DNA from: Microvirga solisilvae | GTDB taxonomy: Bacteria > Pseudomonadota > Alphaproteobacteria > Rhizobiales > Beijerinckiaceae | NCBI RefSeq assembly: GCF_022808595.1 | Contig: NZ_JAKUCN010000001.1 | Span: forward strand, 124,001-188,000 | Direction of reading: 5' to 3' | DNA: 64,000 nucleotides | Shown here: positions 8,685 through 17,193 of the stretch, in pieces | How positions within the stretch are numbered: position 1 is the stretch's first letter | Layout: each line of letters begins with the position of its first letter | The notes under the pieces: model-generated | Database searches by the model: none | Told to the model about the DNA's origin: nothing | What the model saw: the letters and a program-made list of their open reading frames with translations, nothing else | Translations under genes and position numbers: made by a program

Positions 8685-9658
8685 GCCATTTCTCCCGTCA
8701 ACTTCACGCGGGGGTCGAGCGCCGCGTAGAGAACGTCGACCAGGAAATTCACGGCGACGAAGAGCAGGGTCGCAAGCATCACGTAGGCTACGACAACCGG
8801 ACGGTCGAGCTGGTAGATGCTGTCAATGAGAAGCTTGCCCATGCCCGGCCACGCGAACACCGTTTCGGTGATGGTCGAGAAGGCGACGAGGCTTCCGAAT
8901 TCCATGCCTGCGACCGTCACGACCGGGATCAGGATGTTGCGCAGGATGTGCCGCCCGACGATGCGCTTGCTGCGCACGCCTTTGGCGCGGGCGTATTTCA
9001 CGTAATCCTGCGTCTTCGCTTCCGCCGTTCCGGCCGCGACGAGACGGATCATCAGCGCCATGTTCGGAATGGCGAGGTTGAGCGCGGGCAGGGTGAGATG
9101 CTTGAGGCCGTTGAGCGTCAGCAGGCTGATCGGAATGCCGAGAACGGAAACCGTTTCGCCGCGTCCCGCTGTCGGCAGCCAGCCGAGAAACACGCTGAAG
9201 AGCAGAATGAGCATCATGCCCTTCCAGAAACTCGGAAGAGAGAAGCCGAGGATCGTGCCGGCCATGATCGCGCGGCTTACACGGCTCTCAGGGTTGAGGC
9301 CAACGAGAAGGCCTAGCGGCACGCCGACGATGGCGGCAAGGCTCATCGCCAGAAACACGAGTTCGAAGGTCGCAGGCAGCCTGCCCAGGATCAGGTCGAC
9401 CGCCGGAATGCCATGCACGAAGGAGCGGCCGAGATCGCCTTGCAGGGCATTCCCGAGGAAGGAGAGGTATTGCTGCCAGATGGGCAGATCGAGCCCGAGG
9501 CGACGGATCATCGCGGCGCGCTCGGCGGCGCTGACCTGCGGAGGAACGAGCAGCTCGATCGGGTCTCCGATGCCATAGACGGCGAGGAAGACCACGATGG
9601 AAACCGCGAGAAGAACCAGAACGCTCTGGATCAGACGCTGCAAGATATAAGCCGTCAT
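8681..9658 (-). CDS. Dipeptide ABC transporter permease (DppB-like)
   Basis: A 325-residue permease. It starts with the typical MTAYILQRLIQSV membrane anchor, has a periplasmic loop with GDLGRSFVHG, and an EAA-type loop in DYVKYARAKGVRSKRI. Six membrane segments fit the DppB/OppB family. It heads the membrane part of the operon, about 45 bp after the binding-protein gene, and overlaps the DppC-like gene by ATGA. Confidence 0.93.
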   Translation of the reverse strand: MTAYILQRLIQSVLVLLAVSIVVFLAVYGIGDPIELLVPPQVSAAERAAMIRRLGLDLPIWQQYLSFLGNALQGDLGRSFVHGIPAVDLILGRLPATFELVFLAMSLAAIVGVPLGLLVGLNPESRVSRAIMAGTILGFSLPSFWKGMMLILLFSVFLGWLPTAGRGETVSVLGIPISLLTLNGLKHLTLPALNLAIPNMALMIRLVAAGTAEAKTQDYVKYARAKGVRSKRIVGRHILRNILIPVVTVAGMEFGSLVAFSTITETVFAWPGMGKLLIDSIYQLDRPVVVAYVMLATLLFVAVNFLVDVLYAALDPRVKLTGEMA

Positions 9659-9703
9659 GTCAGGCGTTCCGGTCTGCTCGCGGTTTCGATTGGTGATGGC
9701 TTT

Positions 9704-11314
9704 TTACTTCGCCGGCTTTACCTGCATGGCCATGGTGAACTGATCGGCGCGGCCCACATAGGTCAGGTTCGACTTATAGGCCCAGACAGTGCTTTCGAAA
9801 TGCAGCGGAATGAACGCGCCGCCTTCGAGGACCTTCACGCCGGCCTGCTGGAGAAGCTCGGAGCGCTTGGCGTCGTCGAGAGTGACGATGGCCGTGCGGA
9901 TGAGCTTGTCGAATTCCGGATCGGCATAGCCGCCGTAATTCGAGCCACCGATGGTCTTCGCCTCGTCAGGAGTTGCGGGCCACTGACGCAGGAAGGACGA
10001 GGCCTCGCCGCTCGTGGAACCCCAGCCGCCGATGGCCAGGCTGAATTCCTTCTTGGCGCGGCGCGGGAAGTAGATGGCGCGTGCCATCGCGTCCACATCG
10101 GCACGGATGCCGACCTGAGTCAGGTACTGCGCAACCGCCTGCGTGATTTGGCTGTCGTTGATGTAACGGTCGTTGGTCGTAGCCAGCGTGACCTGGAAGC
10201 CGTTCGGGTAGCCAGCCTCGGCCAGGAGCTTCTTCGCCTGCGCCGGATCGTAGGCCATCTTGGGCGGGTTCGTCAGAGCGCCGAACATGCCTGCGGGCAG
10301 GAACTGGTAAGCAGGTTCTGCCGCGCCGTCCATGATGCGCTTCACGATGGCGTCACGGTCGATGGCGAGCGACATCGCCTTGCGCACCTTCGGATCCTTC
10401 AACGGGTTCTTGCCGTTGTCGGCTTTCACGAACGGGCTCGGCTCGCGCTCCACGTCGAGCTGGAAGTAGATCACGCGCGTCGAGGGAGTGATCACGTGGC
10501 CGAAGCGCTTGTCGTCCTTGATGCGGCCGAGATCGCGCGCGGCGGGATTCTCGATCACGTCGTAATCGCCTGCCAGCAAGCCAGCCAGGCGCGGGCCGGC
10601 ATTGGGAACCGGAACGAAGGTGACGTTCGCCCACGGCTCGGCGGGGCCCCAATATTTCTCGTTGCGCTCGAGCTCGATGCTCGTGCCCTTCGTGTAGCTC
10701 TTGAACTTGTAGGGGCCGGTGCCGATGGCGAGCTTGCCGTCGTTGAAGTCGCCGACAACAGGCCATGCTCCGGTCACGCCGCAATTCTTGGCGACGTCGA
10801 AGGTGATTTTGTCGTGCGGAAGAACGGACGAACTCAGGATAGCGACAGCCGACAGGAAGTTCGGCAGAAGCGGATCAGGAGCCTTCGTGGTGATAACGAT
10901 GGTGTGCGGATCAGGCGCCTCAACCGCCGTGAAGTTGCCGGTGATGTCGGCGAACGAACCCGCAATCGCGGTCTCGTTCTTCAAGGTGCGGCAGAAGCTG
11001 AAGATCACGTCATCGGCGGTGAAGGGCTTGCCGTTCGAGAACGTCACGCCCTGGCGCAGCTTGAACGTCCAGCGCGTCTTGCCATCGTTCTCCCAGGAGG
11101 TCGCGAGGCTGGGCAGAACCTTCTGCTTCTCGTCCTGCTTGGTCAATCCGTCGAAGATATGAGCCGCAAGCGCATTGTTCGGCGACAGATCGTGATAATG
11201 TGGGTCGATGGCGGTCGGCTCTGAGCTGAGCGCGATCTTGAGGGACTGAGCCCATGCAGGAGCGCTGAGCAGGCAGGTGCCGGCGATCAAGGCGGATATG
11301 AGTGGACGATGCAT
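9704..11314 (-). CDS. Dipeptide/oligopeptide ABC transporter substrate-binding protein (family 5)
   Basis: A 536-residue periplasmic binding protein with a Sec signal peptide (hydrophobic ALIAGTCLLSAPAWAQ). The SBP_bac_5 layout is clear: KIALSSEPTAIDPHYHD at the mature N-terminus, the WTFKLRQGVTFSNG block near residue 90, and KAMSLAIDRDAIV near 320. I chose ATG 11314 because the upstream extension has no signal-like sequence and GGAGAAGAAAT precedes this codon. It is the first gene of the A-B-C-D-F operon. An inverted repeat and a divergent RpiR regulator lie just upstream. Confidence 0.93.
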   Translation of the reverse strand: MHRPLISALIAGTCLLSAPAWAQSLKIALSSEPTAIDPHYHDLSPNNALAAHIFDGLTKQDEKQKVLPSLATSWENDGKTRWTFKLRQGVTFSNGKPFTADDVIFSFCRTLKNETAIAGSFADITGNFTAVEAPDPHTIVITTKAPDPLLPNFLSAVAILSSSVLPHDKITFDVAKNCGVTGAWPVVGDFNDGKLAIGTGPYKFKSYTKGTSIELERNEKYWGPAEPWANVTFVPVPNAGPRLAGLLAGDYDVIENPAARDLGRIKDDKRFGHVITPSTRVIYFQLDVEREPSPFVKADNGKNPLKDPKVRKAMSLAIDRDAIVKRIMDGAAEPAYQFLPAGMFGALTNPPKMAYDPAQAKKLLAEAGYPNGFQVTLATTNDRYINDSQITQAVAQYLTQVGIRADVDAMARAIYFPRRAKKEFSLAIGGWGSTSGEASSFLRQWPATPDEAKTIGGSNYGGYADPEFDKLIRTAIVTLDDAKRSELLQQAGVKVLEGGAFIPLHFESTVWAYKSNLTYVGRADQFTMAMQVKPAK

Positions 11315-11349
11315 TGGATTTCTTCTCCGTTCCCGAGGGTACTGCCTTT

Positions 11350-11378
11350 TTGACAGATTTATTTTCACAAATTAAAAA
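11350..11378 (+). promoter_or_regulatory. Candidate promoter for the RpiR gene
   Basis: A TTGACA box at 11350-11355 is followed 17 bp later by TAAAAA at 11373-11378 in an AT-rich stretch. It is placed to transcribe the RpiR gene that starts at 11418. The match to the -35 is perfect and to the -10 is partial. Confidence 0.45.
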
Positions 11379-11388
11379 TCATGAAAAT
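11361..11388. promoter_or_regulatory. Inverted-repeat operator candidate between dppA and rpiR
   Basis: ATTTTCA and TGAAAAT form a perfect 7-bp inverted repeat separated by 14 bp, in the AT-rich gap between two divergent genes. It overlaps the candidate promoter of the RpiR gene. It would suit a dimeric regulator controlling both directions, most simply the adjacent RpiR protein. The AT-richness makes chance symmetry possible. Confidence 0.4.
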
Positions 11389-11417
11389 CTATTGACGTCA
11401 ATCTGTGCGGAGCGTCC

Positions 11418-12293
11418 ATGTCTCATGCCTTGAAGCCAACGACGGACCTCGCCAACCGGATCTCGGCCGCCTACCCCTCGCTCAACGGCGCCCCCCGCCG
11501 CGCGGCGGATTTCGTGCTGCAACATCCTCTCGAAACGGCGACGATGACGATCGAGGGTTTCGCCGAGCGCAGCGGCGCCTCCACCGCGACCGTCACCCGT
11601 TTCGTGCGTGCCCTCGGCTATGGCAGCTACAGCGAATTCAGGGCGGCGCTCTCGGAAGCGTTGCGTCTGGCGATGGCGCCCGTCGATAGTTTCGCGGATG
11701 CACACGGCACTCAAGGGTCGGCCTTCTCGACCCTCGTCACCGCCCTAAAGGACCAAGCCGCCAACCTGAGCGAGACGATCTCGGCTCTCGACGAGCAGAT
11801 CGCCTCCCGTGCGATGAAGGCTCTTCTGGAGGCGCGGCGAATCTTCATCGTCGGTTCCGGCGTGAGCCACCACGTGGCCGCACATCTCGAGGAGGGGTTG
11901 GCGCTTTATCTCGATGCCAACGTGATTCTCGCCTCATCGCGCGGTGGGCCGGAGCAGGCCATCCGGCACATCACGACGATCAACGGCGCGGAAGACCTGG
12001 TGATCGCCATTTCAGTCCCGCGCTATTCCCGCGGCACCGTCGATCTCACGACTCTCGCCAAGAAGCGCGGAGCGACCGTGCTGGCGCTGACGGATGCGCC
12101 GACTTCGCCGCTCGCGTCCATCGCCGACATGACCCTGTTCGCCCCGGCCCGAAACCGCCTGCTGCCGAACTCGCCGTCCGCAACCTTCGCACTCGCCGAC
12201 GCCATCATCACAGCGGTCGCCCGAGAGAGGCCCGATGCGGTGGAAACCTTGAAGGAACTGAGCGAGAGTCTTCTCTGGACGTTTCATCAGTAA
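11418..12293 (+). CDS. MurR/RpiR family transcriptional regulator
   Basis: A 291-residue regulator with an N-terminal RpiR helix-turn-helix (residues ~35-75; TIEGFAERSGAS, TVTRFVRALG) and a C-terminal SIS phosphosugar-binding domain (IFIVGSGVSHHVAAHL, then SVPRYSRGTVDLT near 200). These proteins usually sense a phosphorylated sugar or amino-sugar. The gene is divergent from the dipeptide operon with an inverted repeat in the shared intergenic region, so local control of that operon is likely but not shown. Family members act as repressors or activators. Confidence 0.88.
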   Translation: MSHALKPTTDLANRISAAYPSLNGAPRRAADFVLQHPLETATMTIEGFAERSGASTATVTRFVRALGYGSYSEFRAALSEALRLAMAPVDSFADAHGTQGSAFSTLVTALKDQAANLSETISALDEQIASRAMKALLEARRIFIVGSGVSHHVAAHLEEGLALYLDANVILASSRGGPEQAIRHITTINGAEDLVIAISVPRYSRGTVDLTTLAKKRGATVLALTDAPTSPLASIADMTLFAPARNRLLPNSPSATFALADAIITAVARERPDAVETLKELSESLLWTFHQ

Positions 12294-12400
12294 ACAACGC
12301 CATCGATTGACAGCGTGACCACTGAAACAATCAGGCGGTTGCCAAGTTGACGCAACTGAACTATCTTGCGCGCAGGCTTTTTTGAAAGAGGGAGGGCTGC

Positions 12401-12451
12401 ATGGCTGTGAAACGCTTGCTCAACGTTCCTCCCGCGTCCGGACGTTCCTAG
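12401..12451 (+). other. Possible leader ORF upstream of the ABC exporter
   Basis: The 307-bp gap 12294-12600 has no ordinary gene. It holds a 16-codon ORF (MAVKRLLNVPPASGRS) with a strong GGAGGG Shine-Dalgarno at 12391-12396. A hairpin GCGGGA/TCCCGC (12462-12480) lies between it and the exporter start. The arrangement resembles a translated leader, but no run of regulatory codons or T-tract supports classical attenuation. Confidence 0.25.
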
Positions 12452-12600
12452 GTCCGTCTTCGCGGGACATCTGATCCCGCACGTATAAGCCTTTTTCCCA
12501 TTTCGCCGAATATCGGGCAGCTCCTGGCCTCTGCTGTGGCTTCTGTGATGCTTGTCCACGTTACCAGGAGAGGCGCGCCCGGCGCAGCCTGTTTAAGTCC

Positions 12601-14412
12601 ATGACGAAGCAAACCAAGCGCGGGGACGCGACCCGCGACGTTTTGAGATTCACCTTCCGGCACTGGCGCAACGAGCCGCGCTATGTGGCGCTCGTTGCCG
12701 GGACAATCATGATGTCCACGCTCGCGGATGTGTTCATGCCGGTCTTCGCGGGTCGTCTCGTGGATGCTATCGCAGCGGGCGAGGGCAATCGCGAGGCTGC
12801 CCTTAACGCGGCTCTCATGGCCTTTGCCATCATGACGGGGCTCGGCCTCCTCATGATCGTGATGCGGCATCTGGCATTCTACGGAATCGTGGAACTTACC
12901 CTGAGGATCATGGGGCGCGTGGGGCGAGATGCTTTCGCGCGCGTGCAGCGTTTCTCCACGGATTGGCACGCCAATAGCTTTGCAGGCTCGACCGTGCGCA
13001 AGATCACGCGCGGCATGTGGGCGCTTGACCTCATGCACGACACGCTGCTCCTGGCATTGCTCCCTTCGCTCACCGTGCTCGCGGGCTCGATGATCGTACT
13101 CGGCCTGCGCTGGCCCATCATGGGCGTGGTCATCGGCTTGAGCTCGCTGGCCTATATCGTGATGACGGGCTTGCTGGCCATGCACTATGTCGCCCCCGCT
13201 GCACGACTCGCGAATTCTTGGGACACGCGCATGGGCGGTACGCTGGCGGATGCGTTGAGTTGCAACCCGGTCGTGAAGGCCTTCGGGGCCGAAATCCGTG
13301 AGGACGCGCGCCTCACGCGCGTGGTCGGCAAGTGGCAGAGCCGCACTCGGCGCCTCTGGCAGCGCGGCACCAATAGCGGCACGACGCAGTTCACCGCATT
13401 GCTCGGCATCCGCGTCGCCATCATCGGCACGGCCATCTGGCTGTGGTGGAACAACCGCGCCACGCCGGGCGATCTTGCCTATGTGCTTACCACCTATTTC
13501 GTCATTCATGGCTACCTGCGCGATGTGGGCATGCACATCAACAACCTGCGCCGCTCCGTAAACGACATGGAAGAGCTTGTGGCAATCACAGGGGAGAGGA
13601 TCGGCGTGCTCGATCGTACCGGCGCGGGCGCGATCCACATCTCGCGCGGCGAGGTGGAGTTCGACCGCGTCACCTTCCATTATGCGGGCCACGACACGCC
13701 GCTCTATACGGATCTGTCGCTGACGATCCGTGCGGGCGAGCGTGTCGGTCTCGTGGGACCGTCGGGGTCAGGCAAGACTACGCTCGTCAAGCTGATCCAG
13801 CGTCTCTATGACGTGAATGACGGTGAGATCCGCATCGATGGGCAGAACATCGCCGATGTCAGCCAGGCGTCGCTCCGTTCGCAGATCGCCATCGTGCAGC
13901 AGGAGCCGATCCTGTTTCATCGGACGCTCGCGGAGAACATTGCCTATGCCAGGCCCGGCGCAAGCATGGAGGAGATCGAGCGCGCTGCGCGGCTTGCCAA
14001 TGCGCATGAATTCATCACGAGCCTGCCGAAGGGCTATGCAACGCTCGTCGGCGAGCGCGGCATCAAGCTCTCGGGCGGCGAGCGTCAGCGTGTGGCGATT
14101 GCGCGGGCGTTCCTCGCCGATGCGCCGATCCTCATCCTGGACGAGGCGACTTCGGCTCTCGACTCGGAGCTGGAAGTGCAGATCCAGCAGGCCATGGAGC
14201 GGTTGATGGTGGGACGAACCTCGATCGTCATCGCGCATCGCCTATCCACCGTGCGCAGTCTCGACCGCATTCTGGTCTTCGAGAAGGGGCGCATTGTGGA
14301 GGAGGGCAACCACGACAGCCTCTATCGCAAAGGCGGCCTCTACCGTCGCCTGTGCGAGCACCAGGGGCTGGATTTTTCAGATCACAGATCGAGAGAACTC
14401 GCAGCGGAGTGA
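12601..14412 (+). CDS. ABC transporter, fused membrane and ATPase domains (exporter type)
   Basis: A 603-residue half-transporter. Residues ~20-330 form the six-helix ABC transporter membrane domain. Residues ~345-590 form the nucleotide-binding domain, with Walker A GPSGSGKTT (about 386), Q-loop IVQQEPILFH, signature LSGGERQRVAIARAF (about 490), Walker B ILILDEATSALD and switch VIAHRLSTV. The layout matches the MsbA/MDR-like exporters that function as homodimers for lipids or drugs. The exported substrate is unknown. The Shine-Dalgarno before ATG 12601 is weak. A strong terminator follows at 14441. Confidence 0.9.
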   Translation: MTKQTKRGDATRDVLRFTFRHWRNEPRYVALVAGTIMMSTLADVFMPVFAGRLVDAIAAGEGNREAALNAALMAFAIMTGLGLLMIVMRHLAFYGIVELTLRIMGRVGRDAFARVQRFSTDWHANSFAGSTVRKITRGMWALDLMHDTLLLALLPSLTVLAGSMIVLGLRWPIMGVVIGLSSLAYIVMTGLLAMHYVAPAARLANSWDTRMGGTLADALSCNPVVKAFGAEIREDARLTRVVGKWQSRTRRLWQRGTNSGTTQFTALLGIRVAIIGTAIWLWWNNRATPGDLAYVLTTYFVIHGYLRDVGMHINNLRRSVNDMEELVAITGERIGVLDRTGAGAIHISRGEVEFDRVTFHYAGHDTPLYTDLSLTIRAGERVGLVGPSGSGKTTLVKLIQRLYDVNDGEIRIDGQNIADVSQASLRSQIAIVQQEPILFHRTLAENIAYARPGASMEEIERAARLANAHEFITSLPKGYATLVGERGIKLSGGERQRVAIARAFLADAPILILDEATSALDSELEVQIQQAMERLMVGRTSIVIAHRLSTVRSLDRILVFEKGRIVEEGNHDSLYRKGGLYRRLCEHQGLDFSDHRSRELAAE

Positions 14413-14440
14413 ATCACGCCTTATCGCCTCCGGAAAATAC

Positions 14441-14472
14441 CAAAGTCGGGCTAAACGCCCGGCTTTGTTTTT
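14441..14472 (+). terminator. Rho-independent terminator after the ABC exporter
   Basis: CAAAGTCGGGC pairs with GCCCGGCTTTG (one G-T pair) around a TAAAC loop and is followed by a run of T. It lies 28 bp after the exporter stop and separates it from the sigma-E-type promoter of the next gene. Confidence 0.85.
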
Positions 14473-14497
14473 AAGGAAGTTGCATTCATCCGGTTCG

Positions 14498-14527
14498 TGA
14501 TCCAAATGCGGCAAGAAACCGTATTGC
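14498..14527 (+). promoter_or_regulatory. Sigma-E (ECF11, ChrR-controlled) type promoter for the DUF2177 gene
   Basis: TGATCC at 14498-14503, an 18-bp spacer, then TATTGC at 14522-14527. The -35 hexamer and spacing equal those of the two promoters at 17088 and 17131, and match the known ChrR-controlled sigma-E promoter class of Rhodobacter and Caulobacter. Transcription would start about 10 bp before the ATG at 14545, leaving a very short leader. This is a sequence match only. Confidence 0.6.
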
Positions 14528-14544
14528 AGGACAGCGTGACAATC

Positions 14545-14970
14545 ATGAGCCGGACATTCAGCGTGAACATCTATCTTGCAGCCTATGGCGTGACCGCCGT
14601 TATCTTTCTCGCCATCGACTTCGTGTGGCTGACAACCATGGCGAGCGCTTTCTACCGGCCCATGCTCGGCGATCTTCTGGCCGAGCAGCCGCGGCTGCTG
14701 GTGGCCGCATTTTTCTATCTTCTCTACGTGGTGGGCATTGTCTATTTCGCCGTCGTCCCGGCACTACAAACAGGGCAATGGACCACGGCTCTGCTCAATG
14801 GCGCTATGCTCGGATTCATTGCCTATGCCACATACGATCTGACGAACCAGTCGACCCTTCGTGAATGGCCGATCCTGGTTTCTATCGTCGACATGACCTG
14901 GGGCACTTTCCTGACCGCGCTCTCGGCGACGCTGGGCTATCTGATTACTGCGTGGTTCACCAAGGCCTGA
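14545..14970 (+). CDS. DUF2177 family membrane protein
   Basis: A 141-residue protein with four hydrophobic segments. It includes FLAIDFVWLTTMA in the first helix pair and YATYDLTNQSTLREWP in the loop before the last pair, the hallmark of DUF2177. The biochemical function is unknown. Members recur beside sigma-E/ChrR and CFA-synthase-like genes in alphaproteobacteria, and a matching promoter lies directly upstream, so it is probably part of the same membrane stress response. I took the ATG at 14545 (MSRTFS) because an upstream in-frame start would fall inside the promoter. It is convergent with the DUF1295 gene, 5 bp apart. Confidence 0.85.
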   Translation: MSRTFSVNIYLAAYGVTAVIFLAIDFVWLTTMASAFYRPMLGDLLAEQPRLLVAAFFYLLYVVGIVYFAVVPALQTGQWTTALLNGAMLGFIAYATYDLTNQSTLREWPILVSIVDMTWGTFLTALSATLGYLITAWFTKA

Positions 14971-14975
14971 TGCGC

Positions 14976-15794
14976 TCAGAGCCGGCGCGGTCCGGGAAAG
15001 AACGCATTGACCCTTGAGCGATAGGCCTCAAAAGCTGCCCCTCGGGAGCGCAGCATATGCGCTTCGAGGAGCGGAATGCCCGACACGTGAACGAGAAGCC
15101 AATACATGAAAGCGGGTCCTATTAGAGCGGCGAAGCCGATCGGGTAGGAGAGGTCGGTATTGATGGCGAAGAGCGGATAGGCGCACCAGGCGAGCCATTC
15201 GAAGAAATAGTTCGGATGGCGTGAATAGGCCCACAATCCGCTCTCGCAGATCTTTCCGCCATTGGCGGGATTGGCACGAAAGTCGCGCAGCTGATTGTCA
15301 GCAAGGCGCTCGCCCAGGACGGAAACGGCAAGCAGCATGGTACCTGCGATATCTGCGATACGCAGCTCAGGGCTTGGGTTGTGGGCTGCGATGGCGATGG
15401 TTGCTGCAAGCAGGAAAGCGGCTGCGGCCTGAATCTGCAGGAACCAGAACAGACGGCGCGGATAATCCTTGCCCCATTCTTCGTAAAGGGCCGCATAGCG
15501 GGGATCCTCTCCACCCTTCCGCGTCCGTCGTGCCAAAGAGAGCCCGAGGCGCAGCGACCACGCGGCGGCGAGAACGGCAACGAGGATCTGGCGGAAGGAG
15601 AGGGCGCCGTCATTGCCAGTCCAGAGAGCAAGACATGCACCAACCGCACCGACGGCAAAGGACCATATGGTGTCGATCCAGCCCGATTGCTTTGTCCGCA
15701 TCTGCACGCGCCAGGCGAGCGTCATGATGGCGGACAGCGCGATGGCGGCGCCCGTAAGAAGCAAGGCTGCCGTCATCGCGTTCATGCTGGCCAC
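14976..15794 (-). CDS. DUF1295 family membrane protein (steroid-reductase/ICMT-like)
   Basis: A 272-residue polytopic membrane protein with about six hydrophobic segments. The C-terminal signature SGLWAYSRHPNYFFEWLAW is that of the DUF1295 / 3-oxo-5-alpha-steroid 4-dehydrogenase-like fold, related to isoprenylcysteine methyltransferases. The reaction is not known. As the third gene of the rpoE-chrR operon it is likely a membrane-lipid enzyme of the response. The GTG at 15794 overlaps the chrR stop (TAGTG) and has GGGA at proper spacing. The ATG at 15785 is an alternative start. Confidence 0.86.
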   Translation of the reverse strand: MASMNAMTAALLLTGAAIALSAIMTLAWRVQMRTKQSGWIDTIWSFAVGAVGACLALWTGNDGALSFRQILVAVLAAAWSLRLGLSLARRTRKGGEDPRYAALYEEWGKDYPRRLFWFLQIQAAAAFLLAATIAIAAHNPSPELRIADIAGTMLLAVSVLGERLADNQLRDFRANPANGGKICESGLWAYSRHPNYFFEWLAWCAYPLFAINTDLSYPIGFAALIGPAFMYWLLVHVSGIPLLEAHMLRSRGAAFEAYRSRVNAFFPGPRRL

Positions 15795-16447
15795 TAGATT
15801 CCCACGAAAGGCTGCACCAGGCGTCCGATCAAGCCCTGCAGGCGCATATGCCCATCGATGGCCGCAAGGCAGATGCATTCGCCATCAGGATCGACGACGG
15901 GTTGATGCTTCACATCGGCATCCGCTTCCTCGATATCGCCCCTGGCGAAACGCACGCCATCATCCGTGAAGGAGCCCTTCAGGATCAGCGTATACTCCGT
16001 GCCGGTATGGCCGTGATGCGGCAGGCGGCGACCCGCGCCGACCTTGATCAGCATCACGCTCGCCTTCGGTGCATCGGGAATGACGACACGGCTCATATGC
16101 ACACCGGGACCGCGCCAGCGCCAGGGGCCGATGTCGCATCCCTTGAGAGCATCGGGCAGGACAAAGCCGTCGAGGACGGCAGGGCGCCTGGCTGCAGGCT
16201 TCGGGCTTGCGTGGCGAGGCTCGGCATCGATGCGGGACAACACTTTGTCCAGCGCATCATGGGCCATCTCTGTTGGCGGCAGGTCGTCGAGCATGGCTCC
16301 GCCGACGGCCTCGAAGGTGCGGGCCTTGTCCGAGCAGGCAGGGCAAAGTTCGAGATGGGTCGCGACGACAAGCGCCGGTCCGGGCTCTAAGGTACCTGCA
16401 GCATAACGCAGGAGTGTTTCGTCGCTCGGGTGATGTTTCGCGCTCAT
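15794..16447 (-). CDS. chrR: ChrR-type zinc anti-sigma factor with cupin domain
   Basis: A 217-residue protein with two zinc domains. The N-terminal anti-sigma domain has ligands His6, His31, Cys35 and Cys38, the same positions as in Rhodobacter sphaeroides ChrR. The C-terminal cupin domain holds HHGHTGTE (His144-Glu151) and a later His near 181. In R. sphaeroides ChrR binds sigma-E and releases it in response to singlet oxygen or organic hydroperoxides through the cupin domain. The gene overlaps rpoE by 4 bp (ATGA), as expected for a sigma/anti-sigma pair needing balanced synthesis. Confidence 0.93.
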   Translation of the reverse strand: MSAKHHPSDETLLRYAAGTLEPGPALVVATHLELCPACSDKARTFEAVGGAMLDDLPPTEMAHDALDKVLSRIDAEPRHASPKPAARRPAVLDGFVLPDALKGCDIGPWRWRGPGVHMSRVVIPDAPKASVMLIKVGAGRRLPHHGHTGTEYTLILKGSFTDDGVRFARGDIEEADADVKHQPVVDPDGECICLAAIDGHMRLQGLIGRLVQPFVGI

Positions 16448-17013
16448 AGCAGATCACCCAGAAGGTTGCGAAGCCGGTCCATGGCCAGCCTGATCCTGGA
16501 TTTCACGGTTCCCAACGGGATTCCGAGATCACGGGCTATTTCCGCATGCGGCTTGTCGTGGAAGAAAGACATCTGGACGATCTTTGCCTGCTCCTCGGAC
16601 AAATGTTTCAGGGCTGTGCGCACCCGCTCTTCACGCTCCGACGCCAGAAGATAGGAATCCGCTGGCGGCGGAAGATCCGGCTCATCGCTCGGATCGGGCT
16701 CGTAGGTGGCGGCGTTCCTGTCGCGCCGGATCTGGTCGATGCGGAGGTTTCTCGCGATCGTGAAGATCCACACGCCTGCACCGGCCCGGGCCGGGTCGAA
16801 CGAGGCTGCTTTTCTCCAGACGCTCAACAGCGCTTCCTGCGCCAGCTCTTCCGCAACATTTCCAGGGCAGCCCGAGCGCATGAGATAGGTTTTGATGCGC
16901 GGGGCGAAATGCTGGAACAGGGCGGAAAACGCATCCTTGTCGCGCCCGGTGCCGACGGAGAGCAGAAGGCGGTCGAAATCAGGCCCTTGCGCGGAAGGGG
17001 CTGCCCGGGCCAT
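16444..17013 (-). CDS. rpoE: ECF sigma factor RpoE (ECF11, ChrR partner)
   Basis: A 189-residue group 4 sigma factor. Region 2 (about residues 25-95) includes AEELAQEALLSVWRKA and WIFTIARNLRIDQIRR. Region 4 (about 130-185) includes LGIPLGTVKSRIRLAMDRLR. The neighbouring ChrR identifies it as the singlet-oxygen-type sigma-E. The ATG at 17013 follows a strong GGAGG; the longer open frame would run through the leader toward the promoter. It likely transcribes its own operon (promoter 17088-17117), the divergent operon at 17194 and the DUF2177 gene, judged by matching promoters. Confidence 0.93.
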   Translation of the reverse strand: MARAAPSAQGPDFDRLLLSVGTGRDKDAFSALFQHFAPRIKTYLMRSGCPGNVAEELAQEALLSVWRKAASFDPARAGAGVWIFTIARNLRIDQIRRDRNAATYEPDPSDEPDLPPPADSYLLASEREERVRTALKHLSEEQAKIVQMSFFHDKPHAEIARDLGIPLGTVKSRIRLAMDRLRNLLGDLL

Positions 17014-17087
17014 TACCGGGCGCCTCCGGGGGCGCAAGGCCCGGTATCCAGGGCGTTCTGCTGTGAGACTGACTGCATGCATGCCTC

Positions 17088-17117
17088 TTGATACGAGCCG
17101 ACCGTCGATTTGGATCA
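17088..17117 (-). promoter_or_regulatory. Sigma-E type autoregulatory promoter of rpoE-chrR
   Basis: On the minus strand TGATCC (17117-17112), 18-bp spacer, TATCAA (17093-17088). It lies about 75 bp before the rpoE start codon. It has the same -35 and spacer as the divergent promoter 14 bp away and the one at 14498. Confidence 0.75.
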
Positions 17118-17130
17118 TCGCATTCTTCGC

Positions 17131-17160
17131 TGATCCAAAACAGATGGAGATACGTATCTA
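17131..17160 (+). promoter_or_regulatory. Sigma-E type promoter of the FAD oxidoreductase-DUF1365-CFA operon
   Basis: TGATCC (17131-17136), 18-bp spacer, TATCTA (17155-17160), 33 bp before the start at 17194. The two divergent promoters are arranged back to back with only 13 bp between their -35 boxes. Confidence 0.75.
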
Positions 17161-17193
17161 AGCCGACAGTGACGAAAGCGAAAGGCTGCCTCC

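Noticed and set aside
9413-11224. A 603-codon open frame opposite the dipeptide binding-protein gene
   Set aside because: Composition is Arg/Ala/Gly/Asp-rich shadow coding; the minus-strand frame has a signal peptide and clear SBP family motifs.
12287-12559. A 90-codon minus-strand frame in the gap before the ABC exporter
   Set aside because: Low-complexity basic sequence, no ribosome site, overlaps the RpiR gene end; no sign of a real protein.
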